Below are positions 18,009 through 26,545 of a stretch of DNA of 64,000 nucleotides, piece after piece. Position numbers and translations under genes: made by a program. The DNA is taken from the NCBI RefSeq assembly GCF_003217215.1, contig NZ_QJTD01000001.1, positions 496,001 to 560,000 of the forward strand. Reading direction: 5' to 3'. This stretch comes from Winogradskyella epiphytica (lineage in GTDB: Bacteria > Bacteroidota > Bacteroidia > Flavobacteriales > Flavobacteriaceae). How positions within the stretch are numbered: position 1 is the stretch's first letter; each line of letters starts with the position of its first letter. Under the pieces are notes generated by a model, which was given only the letters and a program-made list of their open reading frames with translations, did no database searches and was not told the origin of the DNA.

Positions 18009-19622
18009 ATGCATTTCTCTGTGATACGAATATTAGGTCTAATTATTATAGCTTTAAGTGTTGCTAGTTGTGCCAATCGCGGGACACCTTCTGGAGGCGA
18101 AAAAGATGTAGATCCACCTGTAATATTAGAGTCTAGACCTGAAAATTTCTCGACTAACTTTAAAGGTAATGAGATTGTTATTCGCTTTGATGAATATGTA
18201 AAAATCAAGGACCTTCGTAAACAACTTATCGTTTCCCCTCCAATGGACACTGACCCTATAGTAACTCCAATGGGTGGCGCTAGTAAGTATATCACTATTA
18301 AAATTCAGGACACTTTACTTCCTAATACTACTTATGCTTTTAATTTTGGAGAGAGTATTGTAGATAACAACGAACAGAATCCATATCCCTACTTTCGTTA
18401 TGTGTTTTCTACAGGAAATACAATCGACTCTCTTTCTGTAAAAGGATATGTTGAAGATGCCCTACTTAAAGAGCCAGAAACCTTTGTTTCGGTAATGCTT
18501 TATGAAGTAGACTCAACGTACAATGACTCTATTGTTTATAAACAAAAACCAAGATATATTACAAATACATTAGACAGCTTAACTACGTTTAATATTGAAA
18601 ATATAAAAGCTGGAAAGTATAAATTAATCGCTTTAAAAGATAAAAACTCAAATTATTTATTCGATCAAAAAGCAGATAAGATTGGTTTTCATGAAGGCTA
18701 TATCACAGTGCCATCGGACTCGATGTATCCTTTAAAACTATTTAAGGAAGAAATTAATTTCAAAGCCATAAGACCATCACAGGATGGAGAAACAAGACTT
18801 ATCTTTCCTTATGAAGGAAGTTATGAAAATATGCGAATTGACGTCTTAGGCGATACACCTGAAGGTTATAAAACTCGAATTGTTAAAGACCAAACCAAAG
18901 ACACTTTGTACTATTGGTATCAACCTAAATTTGAAGCAGACTCTACATTTTTTCTTGTCACTAATGAAAAATCAGTTGACACGTTTAAACATCGCTTCAG
19001 AAAGCTTAAAGCAGATTCTTTAGTATTAAAATCCTTAACATCTAGCATCTTAAACTTTGAAGACGAATTCACAATAGGCGCTAACATTCCATTATCTAAA
19101 ATTGATAGAACAAAAATTAAGATCATCGATAAAGATTCTTTAGAGGTAGGCTTCGAGGTGGAATATGATTCAATATATAATAAATACAAATTTCCAATTG
19201 CTAAACAAGAAGGTCAGACCTACAATTTCACCTTCCTTCCTGAAGCTTTTACAGATTTTTATAATGCTTCGAATCAAGACACACTGACTTATAATCTGAG
19301 GACAAAAATGAAGTCTGAATATGGTAATGTACGTGTTAGACTTAAAAACGCTAAACTTCCACTAATCGTTCAATTGGTCGACAACAAAGGAAATGTGATG
19401 TATGAAAAATTAGCCACAGAATCTCCCGTGGTAGACTTCAATAATTTAGTCCCAAGACAATATGCATTACGTGTGATTCATGACACTAATGGAAATGGAA
19501 AATATGATACAGGGAATTTCCTTTTAGGTATTCAGCCAGAACGTGTAAGTTATTTGGAAACAGAAATGGACGAGGTACGTTCCAACTTCGATCAAATTAT
19601 AGATTTTATACTTTTAGACTAA
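18009..19622 (+). CDS. Ig-like domain lipoprotein
   Basis: A 537-residue predicted surface or periplasmic lipoprotein with lipobox SVASC (Cys21). After NRGTPSGGEKDVDPP comes a bacterial Ig-like (Big_5/SbsA-type) domain (about residues 35-135), recognisable from PPVILESRPENFSTNF, IVIRFDEYVKIKD and NTTYAFNFGESIVDNNE. The remainder is beta-rich, with repeats of the type KLIALKDKNSNYLFDQKADKIGF and RVIHDTNGNGKYDTGNF, which look like carboxypeptidase-regulatory or prealbumin-like units with Asp/Asn-rich loops that may bind calcium. Its end overlaps the end of the convergent amidase gene by 17 bp. Its cellular job is unknown. Confidence 0.78.
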   Translation: MHFSVIRILGLIIIALSVASCANRGTPSGGEKDVDPPVILESRPENFSTNFKGNEIVIRFDEYVKIKDLRKQLIVSPPMDTDPIVTPMGGASKYITIKIQDTLLPNTTYAFNFGESIVDNNEQNPYPYFRYVFSTGNTIDSLSVKGYVEDALLKEPETFVSVMLYEVDSTYNDSIVYKQKPRYITNTLDSLTTFNIENIKAGKYKLIALKDKNSNYLFDQKADKIGFHEGYITVPSDSMYPLKLFKEEINFKAIRPSQDGETRLIFPYEGSYENMRIDVLGDTPEGYKTRIVKDQTKDTLYYWYQPKFEADSTFFLVTNEKSVDTFKHRFRKLKADSLVLKSLTSSILNFEDEFTIGANIPLSKIDRTKIKIIDKDSLEVGFEVEYDSIYNKYKFPIAKQEGQTYNFTFLPEAFTDFYNASNQDTLTYNLRTKMKSEYGNVRVRLKNAKLPLIVQLVDNKGNVMYEKLATESPVVDFNNLVPRQYALRVIHDTNGNGKYDTGNFLLGIQPERVSYLETEMDEVRSNFDQIIDFILLD

Positions 19623-20388
19623 AAGAGTCTCTATCTTTTAAAAAACTAAGTTTATCTCTATAGGTTTTAATTTGATCTTTCTTAAGGGTTACAATTTCCG
19701 TGGCATCTTCAGATTCCTTTAAAGTATCTAATCGGTTCCCTAAGACATCGTAAGCCACAGAATGACCACTGTATTCATGATTGTTTCCGTCGAGCCCTAC
19801 TCTATTGACACCAATACAGTAAGTCATATTCTCGATAGCTCTTGCTTTTAACAATGTATCCCAAGCCGTAATACGGACTTTTGGCCAACTCGCTATATAA
19901 ACTAGAAGGTCATAGTCTTCCACATTTCTTGCCCAAACAGGAAAGCGCAAATCGTAACAAACAAGCGGACAAATTTTCCAACCTTTGTATTCAAAAATCA
20001 CCTTTTCAGTTCCTGCTGTATAGACTTTATGTTCGTTTGCTAAAGTGAAGGTATGGCGTTTATCGTATTTTGTAATAGCGCCCGAAGGCTCTACACAAAC
20101 CATACGATTATAAAAGTTGTCATTTTCAGTAATTACAAGACTTCCCATTAAGACAGCTTGTTTTTCTTTAGCTTTCTCTTTTAACCATTCTATAGTTCTA
20201 CCTTCCATAGTTTCAGCAACAGCCGAAGGATTCATAGTAAATCCTGAAGTAAACATTTCAGGAAAAACAATAAGATCAACTTCGCTAGAAAGCGCGTTGA
20301 TCTTATCATCTAGTAAACGTCTATTGGCCTCAGGATCTTCCCAAACTAAATCCGTTTGTACTAAGGCAACATTTAATGTCTTGCTCAT
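19606..20388 (-). CDS. Nitrilase-superfamily amidase, YafV/omega-amidase type
   Basis: Carbon-nitrogen hydrolase of 260 residues. The catalytic triad is complete: Glu44 in VFPEMFTSGF, Lys110 in KYDKRHTF and Cys144 in CPLVCYDLRFPVW. The FPEMFTSGF and LVCYDLRFP forms are those of the YafV omega-amidase branch, which deaminates alpha-ketoglutaramate and alpha-ketosuccinamate and so completes methionine salvage through glutamine transamination. The methionine-type aminotransferase 1.1 kb away on the same strand would supply exactly that substrate, which supports the call. It shares a strand with the two helical-protein genes, with 5 bp to the nearer one. Confidence 0.87.
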   Translation of the reverse strand: MSKTLNVALVQTDLVWEDPEANRRLLDDKINALSSEVDLIVFPEMFTSGFTMNPSAVAETMEGRTIEWLKEKAKEKQAVLMGSLVITENDNFYNRMVCVEPSGAITKYDKRHTFTLANEHKVYTAGTEKVIFEYKGWKICPLVCYDLRFPVWARNVEDYDLLVYIASWPKVRITAWDTLLKARAIENMTYCIGVNRVGLDGNNHEYSGHSVAYDVLGNRLDTLKESEDATEIVTLKKDQIKTYRDKLSFLKDRDSFSLKV

Positions 20389-20393
20389 TGTAC

Positions 20394-20882
20394 TTATAGT
20401 TTTCTTTTTGCTACTTCCATTCTTTTTGAAAGCTTTTCAAGTTGTTTAAGCCACTTGGCTTCATCAACAGGAGACAATTTACCCTTATCTTTTAATCTTT
20501 CAAATTTCTTCTGTGAATTTTGGAGATTGCGCTGCGCTTTATCGTAGTTCCTCTTAAGTTTTTGTTTTTGTTTTAATTCTTTTTCAGCTTTCTTTTGAGC
20601 TTTTTCAGCCCTCTTCTGTGCCTTTTCTGCCTGTTTCTTTTCTTTTTCTAACTTTTCAGATCGTTTAATAGCCTCTTTTTCTAATTTCAGTTTTTTAGAA
20701 ATTGTTGTAGCTTCTAATAAAATCGCGTCTTTTAATTCTAGATCTAAGGTTGAAGTCACCTCTTTTCCTTCCAAAAAGATTTTCTCCTTTTTAACCTCAT
20801 AGGTTTTTCCATCTTTCACTACTTCTTGCGCGTTTAAAAACAACGCAAATACAAGACAAATACTAGTAAGTATATATTTCAT
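20394..20882 (-). CDS. Exported Lys/Glu-rich helical protein, paralogue 1
   Basis: A 162-residue unrecognised protein. The signal peptide is MKYILTSICLVFALFLNAQ. A short motif, VVKDGKTYEVKKEKIFLEG, comes next, then about 90 residues of nearly uninterrupted charged helix (repeated AEKAQKRAEKAQKKAEKE), and a C-terminal conserved piece, KFERLKDKGKLSPVDEAKW. The same first and last motifs occur in the next gene upstream, so the two are tandem paralogues. This one has no lipobox Cys and should be soluble in the periplasm. It ends 5 bp before the amidase start on the same strand. Confidence 0.7.
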   Translation of the reverse strand: MKYILTSICLVFALFLNAQEVVKDGKTYEVKKEKIFLEGKEVTSTLDLELKDAILLEATTISKKLKLEKEAIKRSEKLEKEKKQAEKAQKRAEKAQKKAEKELKQKQKLKRNYDKAQRNLQNSQKKFERLKDKGKLSPVDEAKWLKQLEKLSKRMEVAKRKL

Positions 20883-20887
20883 GTTTT

Positions 20888-21436
20888 CTACTTATTTAAG
20901 TTATCCATTTCTATTTTGGCTTTTTTTAGATCTTCTTCCCAACCTTCAAATCTTTTTTGCCATTTTTCTTCGTCACGAGGAGATAATTTCCCTTTAACTT
21001 TAAGCTTTTCGTAGCGCTCTAGCTTACTAGCGAGACGTTTTTCCGCCTTCAAATAAGCCTCACGCGCTTTTTCTTGAGCTTTTAACTTTTTTTCTAAGTC
21101 TGCCTGCTTCTTTTCAATTTCCTTACGCTTTTCTTCAGCTTCTTTTCTCTTCTTCTCAGCCTCCTTTTGAACTTTCTCTAACTCTTTCTGCTTCTTGTCT
21201 AGTTCTTCTTGACGTTTTAAAGCCTCTATTTTCGCTTTTCGTTGGGCCTCTACGGCAGATTCAATTTCAGCTTTTCGTTCTTCAGATAAACTTTCAGCAA
21301 CGTCAATGCCATCATTTATAATTTTATTACCCTTTAGTTCGTAAACGGTTCCGTCTGAAGTAATAACACGTTCGCTACTACCACAAGATACGATTAAGGC
21401 CAACAAAAGACAAGTTATTAAGTATTGATATTTCAT
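20888..21436 (-). CDS. Lys/Glu-rich helical lipoprotein, paralogue 2
   Basis: About 182 residues. The longer ORF begins at 21475, but the ATG at 21436 starts a normal lipoprotein signal (MKYQYLITCLLLALIVSC, Cys18), so that start is preferred. It shares with its neighbour the motif VITSDGTVYELKGNKIINDG near the N-terminus and LERYEKLKVKGKLSPRDEEKW near the C-terminus, separated by a highly charged helix (KKQKELEKVQKEAEKKRKE). The lipid anchor distinguishes it from the soluble paralogue, only 5 bp away. Function is unknown; a stiff periplasmic spacer or envelope linker is one possibility. Confidence 0.7.
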   Translation of the reverse strand: MKYQYLITCLLLALIVSCGSSERVITSDGTVYELKGNKIINDGIDVAESLSEERKAEIESAVEAQRKAKIEALKRQEELDKKQKELEKVQKEAEKKRKEAEEKRKEIEKKQADLEKKLKAQEKAREAYLKAEKRLASKLERYEKLKVKGKLSPRDEEKWQKRFEGWEEDLKKAKIEMDNLNK

Positions 21437-21513
21437 GATATAATAAGTTATTTGGTTCTTAATAATAAGACCCAAATAAACTGGAACGTCACAGCATTAC
21501 CAAAGATTTAACA

Positions 21514-22656
21514 TTAAATTTCATTAATGATTTCAGCAGCCTGCACTAAGGTTTCGTTAGTTTTGGCAAAACAGAATCGCAAGACCTTATCATCTTTACC
21601 TTTTTCGTTAAAAACTGACAGTGGAATTCCCGCAATTTTATGTTCCTCAGTTAATCGTTTAGCAAAATCTACGTCGTATTCATCCGTTATTTCGGAATAA
21701 TCTAAAACCTGAAAATAAGTTCCTTTAGAAGGTTGAAACTTAAATCTAGACTCCGAAATTAAATTTAAAAACAAGTCACGTTTACGTTGGAAAAATGTAT
21801 TCAGACTTAAATAGGTTTCGGCATCTTGCATATAATCTGCAATGCCTTTTTGCGAAGGATGATGAACGGAAAACACATTAAACTGATGTACTTTTCTAAA
21901 TTCCACCATCAATTCTTCCGGTGCACAACAGTACCCAATTTTCCAACCTGTATTATGAAATGTTTTTCCGAAGGAAGCTGTAATAAAACTGCGTTGTTTT
22001 AAACCTTGAAACAAACAGGCACTTTGGTGTTGTGCTTTGTCAAATACAATATGTTCGTAAACCTCATCACTCAATACAATGATATTTGTATTCTCTGTTA
22101 ATTTTTGAAGTTGAAGCATATCCTCTTTAGACCAAATTGTGCCGCTTGGATTATGAGGCGAATTAATAATAATCATCTTAGTCTTCGATGTGATTTTTGA
22201 AGCGACTTCATCCCAATCTACTTCATAATTTGGTGCCGACAATTGAATAGGAATCGTTTTTCCTCCATTGATTTCTACAGCGGGTTCATAACAATCGTAA
22301 GCCGGCTTAAACATAATAACCTCATCATCTGATCTTATAAAAGCCGAAATAATTGTATAAATAGCCTGGGTTGCTCCAGCTGTAACCGTAATTTCTTTTT
22401 CCGGATGATAGGTGTTTTTATAAAGCAATTCGTATTTATGAGAAATCGCCAATCGCAAATCTAAATTCCCAGCCATTGGCGCATATTGATTGTAGCCATT
22501 ATTCATTGCTTCAGCGACTAGGTCATTCAACTTTTGTGAACTAGGATAATTCGGAAATCCTTGTGATAAATTTATAGCATTGTGCTCTTTTGCCAAGGCA
22601 CTCATCACCGTAAAAATAGTAGTGCCTGTATTTGGTAATTTTGATTTGAAATTCAT
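21514..22656 (-). CDS. Methionine-type aminotransferase (class I/II, PLP-dependent)
   Basis: Fold-type I aminotransferase resembling YbdL and kynurenine/glutamine transaminases. Seen: AINLSQGFPNYPSS (substrate loop), NPSGTIW-type SPHNPSG, LSDEVYEHIVFD (PLP ring Asp/Tyr), the Schiff-base Lys in SFGKTFHNTGWKIGY (Lys231 counted from the chosen start) and LRFCFAKTNETL. The ATG at 22656 (MNFKSKLPNTG) matches the family N-terminus better than the upstream one at 22701. YbdL-like enzymes transaminate methionine, and the omega-amidase gene close by on the same strand fits a methionine salvage pair. It is divergent from the S46 peptidase gene. Confidence 0.88.
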   Translation of the reverse strand: MNFKSKLPNTGTTIFTVMSALAKEHNAINLSQGFPNYPSSQKLNDLVAEAMNNGYNQYAPMAGNLDLRLAISHKYELLYKNTYHPEKEITVTAGATQAIYTIISAFIRSDDEVIMFKPAYDCYEPAVEINGGKTIPIQLSAPNYEVDWDEVASKITSKTKMIIINSPHNPSGTIWSKEDMLQLQKLTENTNIIVLSDEVYEHIVFDKAQHQSACLFQGLKQRSFITASFGKTFHNTGWKIGYCCAPEELMVEFRKVHQFNVFSVHHPSQKGIADYMQDAETYLSLNTFFQRKRDLFLNLISESRFKFQPSKGTYFQVLDYSEITDEYDVDFAKRLTEEHKIAGIPLSVFNEKGKDDKVLRFCFAKTNETLVQAAEIINEI

Positions 22657-22739
22657 AAAATATCGTGCTTTATTAGCTAAAACATTAAAGATATGAAACA
22701 AGCTTTTCTATCTTTACAAAAAATCAAAAAATACGAATC

Positions 22740-24839
22740 ATGCGCTTTTTAAAAATTATTTTCTTTTTTATTGTCGTTCAAGTTTCTGCCCAACAAGGAG
22801 GCATGTGGATTCCTTCATTATTAGAAGGAATGAACGAAGATGAAATGCAAAGTTTAGGCAGTAAATTAACTGCAAAAGACATTTACGATGTAAACAATTC
22901 AAGCCTTAAAGATGCTATCGGTCATTTTAATGGTGGCTGTACAAGTGAGGTTATTTCTCCAAAAGGCTTATTATTAACGAATCACCATTGTGGTTATAGC
23001 CAAATTCAATCGCACTCCACTTTAGAAAACGATTATTTAAAAGATGGTTTTTGGGCTATGAATTTGAAGGAAGAAATTCCTAATGAAGGCTTATTCGTAG
23101 AATTCATAGTTAGAATCGAAGACATTACTGAAGCTATGTTGAAAGATGTTTCCGATGACTTAAGTCCACGTGAAAAGCAATCTAAAATTGATATCAACAG
23201 AAATAAAGTTGAAAAGAATATCAAAAAAGAAGACTGGCAAGATTTTAAAATAAAAGCTTTTTACCAAGGCAATCAATACTTCTTATTCATTACAGAACGT
23301 TATGAAGATGTTCGTTTAGTTGGAACTCCACCAAACAGCATTGGTAAATTTGGTTCAGATACAGACAACTGGGTTTGGCCAAGACATACAGGAGATTTCG
23401 CTTTATTTAGAATTTATGCTGACAAAAACAACAAACCAGCAAAATACCATAAAGACAATGTACCATACACGCCAAAACACTTTTTACCAGTGTCTTTAGA
23501 TGGGGTTGAAGAAGGTGATTTTACAATGGTATTTGGTTTCCCAGGAAGAACTAATGAATATTTACCGTCAGTTGCTGTAGCTCAAATTACACAAAAAGTA
23601 AATCCATCAAATATTGCGATCAGAGAAGCCGCTTTAAAGGTAATTGATGCTAATATGAAAGCAGATGATCAAATTAGAATTCAATACGCTTCGAAACAAG
23701 CACGAACTGCCAACTCATGGAAGAGATGGATTGGTGAAAACTTAGGAATCGAAAAAAGTGGTGCTGTAAAAATTAAGCAGGATTTTGAAAAAGAATTCAC
23801 AAAAGGACTTAAGGCGCAAGGTAAAGAAGCTCAGTACGGACATCTTTTACCAGAATTTGAGCGCTTGTATAAAGAGTTTGAAAATGTCAATGTAACTCGC
23901 AACCAATTTGTAGAAGTTTTTATTCGCACCAATGAATTAATGCAAATGATGCTGCGACTAACACAATTGGAAATGGCCGCTCAAGGTGGCGAAGCGACTT
24001 TTGCAAAAGCCAAAGAAACTGTGATAAACCAATTAAAAGGAATTCACAGGAATTATAATGTCAAGGTTGACAAAGGTGTTTATGAAGCCGTTATGCCTTT
24101 ATACAAACCTAATAATGTTGATGCTGGAATATATGACAAAACCATCTTTACAGATTTAGATAAAGCGTTAAAAGCATTAGAAGGCGATTCTAAAACCGTA
24201 ATTCAAAGAATTAATAACGATCCGGCTTATGCCTATGCGAAACCAATGGTTTTAGAATTCTATAGCTCTCTAGACCCAGAATTTCAGCGCATAAACACAG
24301 AAATAAATGCTTTACAAGCAACCTATATGAAAGCTTTAATGGAAGTGATGCCAGAAGAACGCTATTTCCCTGATGCGAATAGCACTTTACGTGTGACGTA
24401 TGGTAAAGTAAATGGATATGCGCCAAGAGATGCTGTTCAATATGAGCCTGTAACTTATTTAGAAGGTGTTATTGAGAAGTACGTACCTGGAGATTACGAA
24501 TTTGATGTACCTCAAAAGTTGATTGATTTATACGAAGCAAAAGATTACGGACAGTACGCCGATAGTAATGGAAAAGTTCCAGTTTGTTTCTTAGGAACTA
24601 ATCATACCACAGGTGGAAACTCTGGTAGTCCGGCCATTGACGCTGAAGGTAATTTAGTTGGACTAAACTTTGATAGAGTTTGGGAAGGAACTATGAGTGA
24701 TATTTATTACGATCCAGAAATCTGTAGAAATATTATGGTGGACGTACGTTATGTGCTTTTTATTATTGATAAATATGCTGGAGCAAAGCATTTAATTGAT
24801 GAAATGAAATTGGTTCACCCAAAGAAGAATAAGAAGTAA
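22740..24839 (+). CDS. S46 family peptidase, DPP11-type (Asp/Glu-specific dipeptidyl-peptidase)
   Basis: Periplasmic serine exopeptidase that removes dipeptides from peptide N-termini, 699 residues with the signal peptide MRFLKIIFFFIVVQVSA. The chymotrypsin-like triad is visible: His in LLLTNHHCGYSQ (82-83), Asp in RHTGDFALFRIY and Ser628 in TGGNSGSP. Arg646 lies 18 residues after the Ser, in NFDRVWEG. In the characterised family this position is Arg in DPP11 and Gly in DPP7 (Arg673/Gly673 in Porphyromonas numbering, from memory), so acidic P1 specificity is predicted. These enzymes feed amino-acid fermentation and peptide uptake. A terminator follows at 24862-24897. Confidence 0.92.
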   Translation: MRFLKIIFFFIVVQVSAQQGGMWIPSLLEGMNEDEMQSLGSKLTAKDIYDVNNSSLKDAIGHFNGGCTSEVISPKGLLLTNHHCGYSQIQSHSTLENDYLKDGFWAMNLKEEIPNEGLFVEFIVRIEDITEAMLKDVSDDLSPREKQSKIDINRNKVEKNIKKEDWQDFKIKAFYQGNQYFLFITERYEDVRLVGTPPNSIGKFGSDTDNWVWPRHTGDFALFRIYADKNNKPAKYHKDNVPYTPKHFLPVSLDGVEEGDFTMVFGFPGRTNEYLPSVAVAQITQKVNPSNIAIREAALKVIDANMKADDQIRIQYASKQARTANSWKRWIGENLGIEKSGAVKIKQDFEKEFTKGLKAQGKEAQYGHLLPEFERLYKEFENVNVTRNQFVEVFIRTNELMQMMLRLTQLEMAAQGGEATFAKAKETVINQLKGIHRNYNVKVDKGVYEAVMPLYKPNNVDAGIYDKTIFTDLDKALKALEGDSKTVIQRINNDPAYAYAKPMVLEFYSSLDPEFQRINTEINALQATYMKALMEVMPEERYFPDANSTLRVTYGKVNGYAPRDAVQYEPVTYLEGVIEKYVPGDYEFDVPQKLIDLYEAKDYGQYADSNGKVPVCFLGTNHTTGGNSGSPAIDAEGNLVGLNFDRVWEGTMSDIYYDPEICRNIMVDVRYVLFIIDKYAGAKHLIDEMKLVHPKKNKK

Positions 24840-24861
24840 AAAATACTCTTTATAACTATTA

Positions 24862-24897
24862 AAAGACCTCATGAGTTTCAAAATTCATGAGGTCTTT
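24862..24897 (+). terminator. Terminator after the S46 peptidase gene
   Basis: AAAGACCTCATGA...TCATGAGGTCTTT, a 13-bp perfect stem followed by T-rich sequence. Confidence 0.88.
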
Positions 24898-25029
24898 ATT
24901 TTTATTTCATTACATCAGATGAGTTAAAGCCTTACCGATTGAAATAAGCTATAACAGATGATCATTAAAACTTCTCGATACAATTCCTCGTACTATGGCA
25001 TCATACCAAATGACAATTTCAGGCAACAA

Positions 25030-25057
25030 AAAACCCTCACATTACTGCGAGGGTTTA
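25030..25057 (-). terminator. Terminator of ahcY
   Basis: AAACCCTC...GAGGGTTT stem; on the minus strand it is followed by TTTTTTGTTG. It lies 38 bp after the ahcY stop codon. Confidence 0.82.
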
Positions 25058-25094
25058 ATTTTATAAATCTATTAAAGCATTACGCTTCATTCAT

Positions 25095-26411
25095 CTAATA
25101 ACGATAGTGTTCTGGCTTATATGGACCTTCAACCTCAACACCAATATATTTCGCTTGGTCTGGTTTTAATTCAGTGAGCTCAACGCCTATTTTCTCAAGG
25201 TGTAATTTCGCCACTTTTTCATCTAAATGCTTTGGTAGCATATAAACATCGTTTTCGTATTTATCGCTGTTCTTCCAAAGTTCAATTTGCGCTAAGGTTT
25301 GGTTTGTAAATGAATTACTCATTACAAAACTTGGGTGACCAGTTGCACAACCTAAGTTTACTAAACGCCCTTCAGCTAAAAGGATGATATCTTTACCATC
25401 AATAGTATACTTATCTACTTGTGGCTTGATAGTATCTTTAGTATGACCATATTTTTCATTTAACCAACCTACTTGGATTTCATTATCAAAGTGACCAATA
25501 TTTGCAACGATTACTTTGTCTTTCATCGCTTCAAAATGCTCAGCTCTTACAATGTCTTTGTTTCCTGTAGTAGTAATAATGATATCCGAATTTGCAACCA
25601 CAGTTTCTAATTTCTTCACTTCAAAACCATCCATAGCCGCTTGTAAAGCACAAATTGGATCAATTTCAGTAACGGTAACAATACTACCAGCACCTTTAAA
25701 AGAAGCAGCAGTTCCTTTACCAACATCTCCATAACCACAAACCGTTACACGTTTTCCAGCTAACATAATATCTGTTGCTCTACGAATCGCATCTACAGCA
25801 GATTCTTTACAACCATATTTATTATCGAACTTAGATTTAGTTACAGAATCATTTACGTTAATAGCTGGCATTGTTAAAGTACCATTCTTAACACGCTCAT
25901 AAAGTCTGTGAACTCCAGTCGTAGTTTCTTCAGATAAACCTTTAATTCCAGCAGATAATTCTGGGTATTTATCTAAAACCATATTCGTTAAATCACCACC
26001 ATCATCAAGAATCATGTTTAATGGCTTACGATCTTCACCAAAGAATAATGTTTGTTCTATACACCAGTCAAACTCTTCTTCTGTCATGTCTTTCCATGCA
26101 TACACAGCCGTTCCTGTAGCAGCAATTGCAGCAGCAGCCTGATCTTGTGTAGAGAAAATATTACATGAACTCCAAGTCACTTCAGCACCTAAAGCTTGTA
26201 GTGTTTCAATTAAAACAGCCGTTTGAATCGTCATATGCAGACATCCAGCAATACGCGCTCCTTTTAAAGGTTGCTCATCCTTATATTCTTCTCTTAGACT
26301 CATTAAACCTGGCATTTCTGCTTCAGCCAATTCAATCTCTTTTCTTCCCCAAGCCGCTAACGACATATCTTTTACCTTATTAGGCACGTAAGTAACTGAT
26401 TTTGTACTCAT
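25095..26411 (-). CDS. ahcY: Adenosylhomocysteinase
   Basis: Hydrolyses S-adenosylhomocysteine to adenosine and homocysteine, completing the activated methyl cycle. 438 residues. Seen: [20 protein letters not shown], the substrate segment [20 protein letters not shown] [16 protein letters not shown], the NAD-binding [45 protein letters not shown] and the C-terminal [20 protein letters not shown]. Expression signals stand out: a TAnnTTTG promoter at 26515-26522 and a strong Shine-Dalgarno at 26420-26425, which is rare in this phylum. No SAH riboswitch could be recognised in the roughly 100-base leader. Confidence 0.97.
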   Translation of the reverse strand: MSTKSVTYVPNKVKDMSLAAWGRKEIELAEAEMPGLMSLREEYKDEQPLKGARIAGCLHMTIQTAVLIETLQALGAEVTWSSCNIFSTQDQAAAAIAATGTAVYAWKDMTEEEFDWCIEQTLFFGEDRKPLNMILDDGGDLTNMVLDKYPELSAGIKGLSEETTTGVHRLYERVKNGTLTMPAINVNDSVTKSKFDNKYGCKESAVDAIRRATDIMLAGKRVTVCGYGDVGKGTAASFKGAGSIVTVTEIDPICALQAAMDGFEVKKLETVVANSDIIITTTGNKDIVRAEHFEAMKDKVIVANIGHFDNEIQVGWLNEKYGHTKDTIKPQVDKYTIDGKDIILLAEGRLVNLGCATGHPSFVMSNSFTNQTLAQIELWKNSDKYENDVYMLPKHLDEKVAKLHLEKIGVELTELKPDQAKYIGVEVEGPYKPEHYRY

Positions 26412-26419
26412 ATTATTTT

Positions 26420-26425
26420 CTCCTT
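26420..26425 (-). promoter_or_regulatory. Shine-Dalgarno sequence of ahcY
   Basis: AAGGAG on the minus strand, 8 bases before the ATG. Most genes in this window have no such element, so its presence is notable and it confirms the start. Confidence 0.75.
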
Positions 26426-26514
26426 GTTTTTTTAAATTTATACTTGCCTTTGGCTTTATGGCTTAAATAACTAAATTCGCTACATCAAAAATACCAAACT
26501 CGCCTAAGGCGATG

Positions 26515-26522
26515 CAAAGATA
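26515..26522 (-). promoter_or_regulatory. Bacteroidota-type -7 promoter element for ahcY
   Basis: TATCTTTG on the minus strand matches TAnnTTTG. A TTTA close to the expected -33 spacing (about 20 bases upstream) could serve as a weak TTTG. It predicts a leader of roughly 100 bases. Confidence 0.5.
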
Positions 26523-26545
26523 ATCAATAACATTCAGAATCCTAA

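Noticed and set aside
20394..21436. Toxin-antitoxin interpretation of the two small adjacent genes
   Set aside because: Both products carry export signals and share the same end motifs, so they are paralogous envelope proteins rather than a toxin with an antitoxin.
21437..21475. Longer N-terminus (MGLIIKNQITYYI) for the lipoprotein paralogue
   Set aside because: It would bury the signal peptide behind 13 residues; the internal ATG gives a standard lipoprotein signal.
26412..26545. SAM or SAH riboswitch upstream of ahcY
   Set aside because: The leader has a few short GC words (AGCC/GGC) but no conserved aptamer pattern I recognise; the promoter and Shine-Dalgarno explain the region.
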